From Thermoguttaceae bacterium (lineage in GTDB: Bacteria; Planctomycetota; Planctomycetia; Pirellulales; Thermoguttaceae): 34,515 bases of DNA. How positions within the stretch are numbered: position 1 is the stretch's first letter; every line of letters starts with the position of its first letter. A program made the translations under genes and the position numbers. The DNA lies in contig JAQVKF010000016.1 of the NCBI GenBank assembly GCA_028694795.1, positions 1 through 34,515 of the forward strand, written 5' to 3'. The notes under the pieces are model-generated. The model was given only the letters and a program-made list of their open reading frames with translations. It searched no databases and was not told the origin of the DNA. Positions 1 to 6,083 of this stretch are shown here, in pieces.

Positions 1-2
1 GG

Positions 3-188
3 CCGGTTTCGTCGGTTGCGGGAACGGGCATCGCTGGTGTTTCGGGTAGTTTTTTAACGCTCATTTTGACCGTTTGTACAGGTTTTTGCATTGCTATTTT
101 TCGCAAAAAACGCGGAAAAAGTAGTTCCGATACATTGGAACATTGTTCGATGGATATTGCCTGTTCGTCGGGTGGGGAGTCGTTATGA
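3..188 (+). CDS. C-terminal tail of an ECF nickel/cobalt transporter M/N-type component (partial)
   Basis: An open frame enters from the left edge and ends at TGA 186-188. It is not in the ORF track because its start is outside the window. The visible peptide begins PVSSVAGTGIAGVSGS, has one hydrophobic helix (FLTLILTVCTGFCIAIF), then a basic FRKKRGK and a short polar tail. A final Ser/Gly-rich turn plus one helix is typical of the C-terminus of CbiM/NikM proteins fused to a CbiN/NikN (PDGLE) region. Its stop overlaps the next start in ATGA, so it is the upstream gene of the same operon. Family assignment rests on about 60 residues and on the neighbours; the metal cannot be read from it. Confidence 0.6.
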   Translation, partial: PVSSVAGTGIAGVSGSFLTLILTVCTGFCIAIFRKKRGKSSSDTLEHCSMDIACSSGGESL

Positions 189-997
189 TCGCGTCCCTGT
201 TTCGAGCCGCGACACGTATTCGAACTCTCGAATTACAGGCTGACCGCGATACATTTATTCACCATCTTCATCCGCTGGTCAAGATGGCCGTTACGCTTCT
301 TTTTTTGGTGTTTGTGATTTCGTTTGATCGCTATCAAATCAGTCCGTTGATCCCTTTTTTTTTGTATCCGGTGGGGCTGGCGATTCTGTCGGAAACCAAA
401 ATTCGACCGATCATGATCAGCCTTTTGACCGTGCTGCCATTTGTACTTTTTATCGGAATTTCTAACATGGTGCTGGATCGGCAGCTTGCGTTCACTGTGG
501 GACGCATCCCGATTTCCTATGGGATGATTTCGTCGGTTTCGATACTCCTTAAAACCATTCTGACCGTATCCGCGGTACTGCTGTTGATTTCGACCGCCCC
601 GGTCTCGGTTTTAGCGGAACAGCTCACACGGCTCAAAATCCCGTCGATACTCGTTCTTCAACTGATGCTCACCTACCGGTATATTGCTGTTCTGTTTGAA
701 GAGGCGTCGTCGATGGTGATCGCATATACACTTCGTTCGCCACGTAAACGAGGGATTGCGATGCGTGATATGGGCGTTTTCCTAGGCAATTTATTATTGC
801 GGAGTATGGATCGGGCGGATCGGATTTACCACGCGATGAAATGTCGAGGATTTCATGGAAAATACCATACGAGATTTCTAACACGTTGGTGTTGGAAAGA
901 TTTTCTTTTTGCCGGATTTTGTGGCCTCACACTTTGTTTTTTCCGTATGGTCCATATCAGCCTTTGGCTCGAACAGTTGACCGGAGGGCTGCGTTAA
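185..997 (+). CDS. cbiQ: ECF transporter T component, CbiQ/NikQ family
   Basis: Inner-membrane coupling protein of an energy-coupling-factor importer. It links the substrate-binding M/N component to the ATPase for nickel or cobalt uptake. The track starts at a TTG (143), but ATG 185 overlaps the previous stop (ATGA) and gives MIASLFRAATRIRTLE, a usual CbiQ-length product of 270 residues. Several hydrophobic segments run through residues 30-150. The cytoplasmic C-terminal half carries the conserved helix RSMDRADRIYHAMKCRGFHG, the EcfT coupling region that docks on the ATPase. The stop overlaps the cbiO start (TAATG), so the genes are translationally coupled. A nikR gene about 22 kb away makes nickel more likely than cobalt; that is inference. 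Confidence 0.88.
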   Translation: MIASLFRAATRIRTLELQADRDTFIHHLHPLVKMAVTLLFLVFVISFDRYQISPLIPFFLYPVGLAILSETKIRPIMISLLTVLPFVLFIGISNMVLDRQLAFTVGRIPISYGMISSVSILLKTILTVSAVLLLISTAPVSVLAEQLTRLKIPSILVLQLMLTYRYIAVLFEEASSMVIAYTLRSPRKRGIAMRDMGVFLGNLLLRSMDRADRIYHAMKCRGFHGKYHTRFLTRWCWKDFLFAGFCGLTLCFFRMVHISLWLEQLTGGLR

Positions 998-1725
998 TGA
1001 CAATTCCGAACATGATCGAAGCGGAAGGTTTGCGGGTAGTTTGCGAGGATGGATATGTGGCATTGTCGGACGTGTCTTTTTCGCTGGAGTCCGGCAGTCG
1101 TACGGCGTTGATTGGAGCCAATGGCGCGGGTAAATCGACGTTGCTGTTGTCGATGGTTGGTGTGGTTCCGTACACTTCTGGGGTGTTGCGCGTCGCGAAT
1201 GCGGTAGTGGACAAAAAAACATTCTCCGAGTTATGGAAAACGGTCGGTCTCGTGTTTCAAAATCCAGATGATCAATTGTTCACGATGAAAGTGGTGGACG
1301 ATCTGGCGTTTGGACTTCGGAATCAGGGGCTAGACGAGTTAGAGGTAGAGCGTCGTGTGACTGAAACGCTTGAAAGAATGGATATTATCCATCTTCGTAA
1401 TCGTATGCCGTCTCGACTTTCGTTGGGGGAAAAACGCAGTGTGGCGATTGGAGCCGTTTTGGCGATGGAACCGAAAGTGTTGCTTTTAGACGAACCGACA
1501 TCGTTTTTAGATCCGCGTTCACGGTCGCTTTTGGTGCGCACATTGGCTTCGTTGCCACAAACCCAGCTGATTGCCACCCACGATCTCGATTTTGCTCGTG
1601 GGCTGTGTGAACGCGTGATTATTCTTCAAAAAGGCAAAGTCCAAGCAGAGGGCAAAGCGACCGATCTTCTGTCGGATCATTCCTTGCTGATCCGATGCGG
1701 GTTGGAATTGGCCCCCCAGTTCTAA
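997..1725 (+). CDS. cbiO: ECF transporter ATPase, CbiO/NikO family
   Basis: Cytoplasmic ABC ATPase that energises the metal importer encoded just upstream. The track's longer frame (841) only extends into cbiQ. ATG 997 shares bases with the cbiQ stop and gives MTIPNMIEAEGL, 242 residues, normal for CbiO. Visible motifs in order are Walker A GANGAGKST, the Q-loop VFQNPDDQLF typical of cobalt/nickel ECF ATPases, signature LSLGEKRSVAIG, Walker B VLLLDEPT, and the switch His in IATHDLDF. The signature is LSLGE rather than the commoner LSGGQ/LSGGE, an acceptable variant. It is the last gene of the operon; the frame closes at TAA before a gene-free stretch. Metal specificity cannot be read from the ATPase. 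Confidence 0.92.
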   Translation: MTIPNMIEAEGLRVVCEDGYVALSDVSFSLESGSRTALIGANGAGKSTLLLSMVGVVPYTSGVLRVANAVVDKKTFSELWKTVGLVFQNPDDQLFTMKVVDDLAFGLRNQGLDELEVERRVTETLERMDIIHLRNRMPSRLSLGEKRSVAIGAVLAMEPKVLLLDEPTSFLDPRSRSLLVRTLASLPQTQLIATHDLDFARGLCERVIILQKGKVQAEGKATDLLSDHSLLIRCGLELAPQF

Positions 1726-1868
1726 CCTTACTTTTTGGCCGTTCTAACATTCCATCCGATAGCAGTCCCATCCATTTTATTCGCTGTGACAAACACGCCG
1801 TCGGGCGTTCCCGGCCCGGCAGCGCAACGACCGCAATGGGTGGACATGTGTAGCCAGCATTTGCCCTA
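1726..1868. other. Intergenic DNA between cbiO and the MITE-like element
   Basis: No convincing coding frame. It contains a GC-rich patch with GGCGTTCCCGGCC at 1804-1816. This 13-mer reappears in reverse complement at 19604-19616 inside a strongly structured intergenic element, so this may be a degenerate copy of the same repeat. No clear intrinsic terminator for the transporter operon was found. Confidence 0.4.
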
Positions 1869-2143
1869 GGGCGTGTTCACGTAATTAATATGGAATATTT
1901 GAGGGTTATTGGTATCTTTGGGTCGAATATACCAGGCCATGAAATTCAGCGCAAATGTCCTTAACTATTTATTTGCTGTATATTATCATTTTAGACTCGC
2001 CACAAGTCATTTTTGGGTAGACGAAAAGTAATGGAGAGAGAACTTTTGAAAAAGTTCCCCTCCAAATCTCCCCCAGAACTTTTTACCATACGCACGAGCT
2101 GTAGCGTCGGTTAAAATGACACGACATTTATGTGAACACGTCC
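1869..2143. mobile_element. MITE-like non-autonomous insertion element with 16-bp terminal inverted repeats
   Basis: The left end GGGCGTGTTCACGTAA (1869-1884) and the reverse complement of 2128-2143 (GGACGTGTTCACATAA) match at 14 of 16 positions. Each end is flanked by TA (1867-1868 and 2144-2145), as expected of a 2-bp target duplication. The 275-bp interior has no plausible transposase. It has GAACTTTT/AAAAGTTC arms at 2040-2057 and AAAAAGTTC/GAACTTTTT arms at 2049-2084. TA duplications with such GG-starting ends are known among IS5-group (IS427-like) elements, which makes mobilisation in trans plausible. The family assignment is inference from the ends only. Confidence 0.6.
2049..2084 (-). 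terminator. Stem-loop inside the MITE-like element, possible terminator for cysK
   Basis: AAAAAGTTC (2049-2057) and GAACTTTTT (2076-2084) form a perfect 9-bp stem with an 18-nt loop. Read on the minus strand downstream of cysK, the stem ends in a run of T, so it could work as an intrinsic terminator. The symmetry would allow function in both directions. Structure is seen; function is inferred. Confidence 0.4.
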
Positions 2144-3069
2144 TAATTTTGGAACAGTGGTGTGGAAAGGTAACGATCACCGCCATCCGGTGCGACCGTG
2201 ACAATCGTTTTGCCCGTATATTCCGGCTTCGATGCCAATCGCGCACAGACCACCGCGTTCGTGCCGGCACTGATCCCCACGAGTAATCCTTCTTCTTTCG
2301 CGAGTCGGCGAGTCATCTTGAACGCTTCCTCATGGGTGACCGTTTCGATGGCGTTCATTAGTGAAATGTCGAAATTCTTTGGAATGAATCCCGCACCGAT
2401 TCCTTGTAGAGTATGCGGTCCAGGTTTGCCACCAGAAATGACGGGGGACGCCGCTGGTTCGACCGCCACCGCCACAAGGTTCGGATTCTGGCGTCGTAAG
2501 AATCGCGTCGTGCCGGTAAAAGTGCCGCCCGTACCGACCGCCGCGACAAAAACGTCGATTTTTCCATCTGTATCGCGCCAAATTTCTGGTCCAGTCGTCG
2601 CCTCATGTGCGGCGGGATTGGCTGGGTTCTCGAATTGCTGTGGAATCCACACATTCGGATCGTTCTCCGCAAGCTCGTTCGCTTTACGGATCGAACCGCT
2701 CATCCCCTCTACCGCCGGCGTCAATAGAAGATTTGCTCCCAACGCCGAAAAGAGCATCCGACGTTCGATGCTCATCGAATCGGGCATAACCAGCGTCAAC
2801 CGATAACCGCGAGCCGCCGCGATAAACGCCAAACCGATCCCTGTATTGCCGCTCGTGGGTTCAACGATATGCGTCACTTTCGTCAGTATTCCGGCCTGTT
2901 CCGCCGTCTCGACCATTGCACGCGCAACACGGTCCTTAACGCTCGAAAGCGGATTAAAATATTCTAATTTGACCAAAACTGTCGCTCCACCATTGGGAAC
3001 GACTCGATTCAGTCGTACCAATGGAGTGTTACCCGTCGTTTGCACGATGTCCGAAAAAATGCGCTGCAT
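2143..3069 (-). CDS. cysK: Cysteine synthase (O-acetylserine sulfhydrylase)
   Basis: PLP enzyme that makes L-cysteine from O-acetylserine and sulfide in the cytoplasm. The 308-residue length fits CysK. The N-terminus [22 protein letters not shown], the PLP lysine at about K45 in NPLSSVKDR, the substrate loop PTSGNTGIG and the phosphate-binding loop GTGGTFTGT are all family hallmarks. The start is supported by AGAGG a few bases upstream. The stop codon TAG is shared with the end of the MITE-like element: its T and A come from the flanking TA and its G from the first element base. Rejoining the flanks without the element would also give TAG, so the insertion did not change the product. CysM-type paralogues cannot be fully excluded. 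Confidence 0.93.
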   Translation of the reverse strand: MQRIFSDIVQTTGNTPLVRLNRVVPNGGATVLVKLEYFNPLSSVKDRVARAMVETAEQAGILTKVTHIVEPTSGNTGIGLAFIAAARGYRLTLVMPDSMSIERRMLFSALGANLLLTPAVEGMSGSIRKANELAENDPNVWIPQQFENPANPAAHEATTGPEIWRDTDGKIDVFVAAVGTGGTFTGTTRFLRRQNPNLVAVAVEPAASPVISGGKPGPHTLQGIGAGFIPKNFDISLMNAIETVTHEEAFKMTRRLAKEEGLLVGISAGTNAVVCARLASKPEYTGKTIVTVAPDGGDRYLSTPLFQN

Positions 3070-3365
3070 GATGGAACCTCTATTCTTTTAGATCCTTAGT
3101 GTATGAGTTTTCACTCATTTGGAAAGCTTGTTGTCCTCGTCCATTTTACCCGAAAAATTGACCGATAAAATTATTTTTTTCCATTTTTACGCCCAAATGG
3201 TTGAATTCATCGTCCCATTCGAAGTATCATGACGGTACAGAGTGTGCCCCATCGACCATGTTCGGTGGAAGTTGAAACACAACCAATATGGTTGTGTATA
3301 GAATATACCTCTTTACGAGAGATTTGTGAAGACGTTTCCTCGTAGAATTAAAAAAAGGAGTATCG
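3070..3365. other. Divergent intergenic region, cysK (-) and Gfo/Idh/MocA gene (+)
   Basis: AT-rich promoter region for two divergent genes. It carries the operator-like palindrome and candidate promoter listed separately, and a purine-rich AAAAAAGGAG ribosome binding site for the rightward gene. The ORF on the minus strand at 3227-3481 is a shadow. No RNA gene was recognised. Confidence 0.5.
3272..3302 (+). promoter_or_regulatory. Candidate promoter overlapping a 21-bp operator-like palindrome
   Basis: ACACAACCA-ATA-TGGTTGTGT (3277-3297) is a perfect 9-bp inverted repeat with a 3-bp centre. It lies between a possible -35 TTGAAA (3272-3277) and a possible -10 TATAGA (3297-3302), spacer 19 bp. 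A second small palindrome GTATA-GAA-TATAC follows. Position and symmetry resemble an operator for a dimeric repressor in the LacI or GntR size range. No regulator gene lies next to it, so the ligand is unknown. Confidence 0.5.
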
Positions 3366-4595
3366 ATGGCATTTTCAATGAATCGTCGTTCCGTGCTGAG
3401 TGGCACGGCGTTGGGTGCGAGTTTGTTCGCGTTGGGACGTAGCCGTGTGTTTGGTGATGACACGCCGGCACCGACCGACATTGCCGGATTTGAGAGGAAA
3501 GATGGAGAAGCGGTGGCGAAACCGTGGGAGCAGAAATTCGAGCGTAAGATTCGGATGGGACTGGTCGGATTTGGTTTGTGCCAATTTGGCGTCCAGTTCA
3601 GTTTGCAAAACCACCCGAACGTCGAACTGATCGGCGTGAGCGATCTGATTCCGGAACGTTGTGCGGAAATGGCGAAGGTGGCTGGTTGTGAAAAGACTTA
3701 TCCATCGCTTGAAGAGATGGTGAAGGACGATCGGATTGAGGCGATTTTTGTGGCGACAGACGCTCCGAGTCACGTAAAGCACTGTGTCATGGCGTTGGAG
3801 CATGGCAAACATGTCGCGTCAGCCGTTCCGGCCTGCTTTGGTTCGCTTGAACAGGCGGATATGCTTTACGAAGCGGTCAAAAAGCACTCCGGGCTGAATT
3901 ACATGCTTTTCGAGACCTCAACGTTCCATGACGATTGTTACGCGATGCGTCAGATTTACAATGCGGGCGGATTTGGCAAAATGGTTTATTCGGAAGGCGA
4001 ATACTTCCATTATAATATCGAAGGGTTGCCGTCGTACAATGGTTGGCGTAACGGTTTGCCGCCGCAGTTTTATCCGACGCATTCGAACGGTTATTATTGC
4101 TGCGTGACGGGCGGTTCATTTACGGAAGTTTCGTGCATGGGAATGCCGAGTCGATTGAAAGACGCCTATTCGACGGATAACCAGTACAAAAATCCGTTTG
4201 GCACGGAGATTGCGCTTTTCCGGACGAGTGAGGGCGGTATGGCTCGTATGGGAGTAAGCTGGGATACGCCGGGATTCAACGGCGAAATGGGGCGTGTGCG
4301 CGGAGAATTTGCTTCGTACAATAATTCGTATGATGGAACGGCGGAATCGCAGGCGATTGTCAAGAATTTAGATCTCAAGAAACCGGCACTGCCGCCAGGC
4401 GTGGAAGCGGGTTATCACGGTGGTTCGCACGGATACTTAGGTAACGAATTCGTGATGTCGATTCTCGAAGGGCGTGAACCGTTGGTGAATGTTGAATGGG
4501 CATTGAATCTGAGTGCCTCGGGTATAGTCGCTCATCAATCGGCGATGAAAGATGGTGAACTGCTGAAAATCCCGCAATATCCGTTCCCCAATTAG
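3366..4595 (+). CDS. Tat-exported Gfo/Idh/MocA-family protein with a non-canonical EKP site
   Basis: A 409-residue member of the NAD(P)-dependent sugar oxidoreductase superfamily. The N-terminus NRRSVLSGTALGASLFAL is a twin-arginine signal, so the protein is folded with its cofactor before export. A Rossmann start GLVGFGLCQFG follows near residue 60, then the typical GVSDLIPERC turn. The usual catalytic EKP is replaced: GKHVASAVPACFG has Val154 where the lysine normally sits. The C-terminal half (VTGGSFTEVSCMGMP and later) matches the family's substrate domain. The start is set by AAGGAG 6 bases before ATG 3366. It stands alone behind its own palindrome-bearing promoter. Substrate unknown; it may use other chemistry or only bind ligand. 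Confidence 0.85.
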   Translation: MAFSMNRRSVLSGTALGASLFALGRSRVFGDDTPAPTDIAGFERKDGEAVAKPWEQKFERKIRMGLVGFGLCQFGVQFSLQNHPNVELIGVSDLIPERCAEMAKVAGCEKTYPSLEEMVKDDRIEAIFVATDAPSHVKHCVMALEHGKHVASAVPACFGSLEQADMLYEAVKKHSGLNYMLFETSTFHDDCYAMRQIYNAGGFGKMVYSEGEYFHYNIEGLPSYNGWRNGLPPQFYPTHSNGYYCCVTGGSFTEVSCMGMPSRLKDAYSTDNQYKNPFGTEIALFRTSEGGMARMGVSWDTPGFNGEMGRVRGEFASYNNSYDGTAESQAIVKNLDLKKPALPPGVEAGYHGGSHGYLGNEFVMSILEGREPLVNVEWALNLSASGIVAHQSAMKDGELLKIPQYPFPN

Positions 4596-4909
4596 CCCGC
4601 TGATATTACCACCAACCAAGCGGCGACGGCAGCGTACTGCCGCGAATGGTCGCTTTTTACTATACGGTGATGGTTCAAACTTGGTAAGCAGGCATGAATG
4701 CCCCGTGCGGACGGCCGCTTTGTTCCGGGCCCCACTGGTCAGACATGATGCCGTGTTTTTCACTTCACCCCGACCACTTGTGCAGCAAGCCGAAGGGTAA
4801 TGGGAGCCGTACCACGCGGCTCAACCACCCGACGGCCCGAATGGCTTGGATGGGGAAATAAAAAAACGGGATGGGTAAAAAGGGCCGAGAGGGGCTCCAA
4901 TGGAATCAA
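4596..4909. other. GC-rich intergenic region between convergent genes
   Basis: 314 bases without a credible gene, between the Gfo/Idh/MocA gene (+) and hisF (-). It holds the terminator at 4623-4658 and a second hairpin GAGCCG/CGGCTC at 4804-4822. The minus-strand ORF 4437-4763 overlaps the real gene and is noise. Confidence 0.5.
4623..4658 (+). terminator. Intrinsic terminator after the Gfo/Idh/MocA gene
   Basis: CGGCAG-CGTA-CTGCCG (4627-4642) is a tight tetraloop hairpin. An outer GCGA (4623-4626) pairs with TCGC (4650-4653) across a bulge, and TTTTT follows directly (4654-4658). It lies 28 bases after the stop codon, the usual place for a rho-independent terminator. Confidence 0.6.
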
Positions 4910-5677
4910 TTAGAGACGTACCGGAATGCCGCGGTCAGCGAGGTAGCGTTTCATTTGTTCAATGGTGAAGGTCCCATAGTGGGCGATTGAAGCGACAAGT
5001 ACGGCATCCGCACCACCTTGGGTAATCGCCTCATACAGATGTTCGAGTGTTCCCGCGCCACCACTGGCAATCACCGGAATATTCTGAGCCGCATCCACGA
5101 TTGCTCGCGTCATCGGAAGATCGTATCCCGTCTGCATTCCGTCGGCATCCATACTCGTTGGCAAAATCGCGCCAGCCCCCAGTTGTACGACTCGCTTCGT
5201 CCACTCAACCGCGTCAAGCCCTGCTCCTTGTGTGCCACCACGTACCACCACTTCAAACGTGGATGGCATATCGGCGTTTTTGCGTGTGTCGATTGCCACC
5301 GTAATACGGTCAGATCCAAACTCCTGAGCCGCCTCACGAACGAGTTCCGGATTTCGCACCGCGGCGGAATTCATCGAAACCTTGGAAACGCCCAATTCGA
5401 ACAACGTCCGCATGTCGCTGAGCGAACTAACGCCACCACCCACAGTCAACGGAATCGAGAGGCGTTTAACAGTACGTTCCACGGCGGCGAAAAAAGTCTG
5501 ACGCCCTTCCAAAGTCGCGGTAATATCCAGAAAAACTAACTCGTCCGCACCGGCGTCACTATACGCGGCACCCACTTCCGCCGGATCGCCCAATACCTTC
5601 AAATTGACAAAATTCACACCTTTAACCAATTTGCCATCTCGCGTATCCAGACACGGAATAATGCGACGATAATCCAT
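4910..5677 (-). CDS. hisF: Imidazole glycerol phosphate synthase cyclase subunit
   Basis: HisF, the (beta/alpha)8-barrel cyclase that, with the glutaminase HisH, turns PRFAR and ammonia into imidazole glycerol phosphate and AICAR in histidine synthesis. At 255 residues it has normal length. The start IIPCLDTRDGKLVKGV carries the catalytic Asp11; AIDTRKN carries Asp130; LTVGGGVSS and VIASGGAGT are the two phosphate-binding loops. AAAGGAG precedes the ATG. No hisH or other his gene lies in the window, so it is an isolated his gene, as is common in planctomycetes. A regulatory palindrome TTTTCATGAAAA sits about 30 bases upstream (near 5709-5720). Confidence 0.94.
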   Translation of the reverse strand: MDYRRIIPCLDTRDGKLVKGVNFVNLKVLGDPAEVGAAYSDAGADELVFLDITATLEGRQTFFAAVERTVKRLSIPLTVGGGVSSLSDMRTLFELGVSKVSMNSAAVRNPELVREAAQEFGSDRITVAIDTRKNADMPSTFEVVVRGGTQGAGLDAVEWTKRVVQLGAGAILPTSMDADGMQTGYDLPMTRAIVDAAQNIPVIASGGAGTLEHLYEAITQGGADAVLVASIAHYGTFTIEQMKRYLADRGIPVRL

Positions 5678-6083
5678 TTTGACTCCTTTGAACCGATCCT
5701 TTGGACCGTTTTCATGAAAAGGGGTTGATCTTGATTTTTCATCATTTTATGTTGTAGTTCATGATTTTGCAACCAAAAAACGCAGGCCTACACAGAGCCT
5801 ATGGAATAAATCCTAGGTGTCGATCCGATTTTTCGGAACGATTCACTCGCGTCACGGACGAACGCTGGAGAATTCGGGGCCTATCTCGGAATGGAGAATT
5901 TTACAGGCCGATTTGGCCTATGGTGAGACGTTTGCGGTCACCCGCCCGACACGTTACGTTTGAGCATAGAGCAAAGCGTCACGAATGGGAAACTAAGCTC
6001 CCGCATTGTCAACCGAAACTGCTATGTGATATAATACAGGAAGTTTTTCGTGTTCGTCCCACTGTGATGAAGAATTTTCGACT
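5678..6083. other. Divergent intergenic region between hisF and the glycyl radical enzyme
   Basis: 406 bases. Near hisF lies the 12-bp palindrome TTTTCATGAAAA; near the right end lies a good sigma-70-type promoter (separate entry). The track ORF 5761-6087 has no family resemblance, contains the promoter, and is not accepted as a gene. Confidence 0.45.
6006..6035 (+). promoter_or_regulatory. Sigma-70-type promoter for the glycyl radical enzyme gene
   Basis: TTGTCA (6006-6011), an 18-bp spacer and a perfect TATAAT (6030-6035). Transcription would start near 6042, about 40 bases before the ATG. This is the best promoter match noticed in the window. Confidence 0.55.

Noticed and set aside
841-996. 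Upstream extension of cbiO in the ORF track
   Set aside because: It lies inside cbiQ; the coupled ATG at 997 gives the normal family length.
1869-2143. A small transposase gene in the MITE-like element
   Set aside because: No frame in the element resembles a transposase; the track ORF 2007-2270 runs into cysK and is noise.
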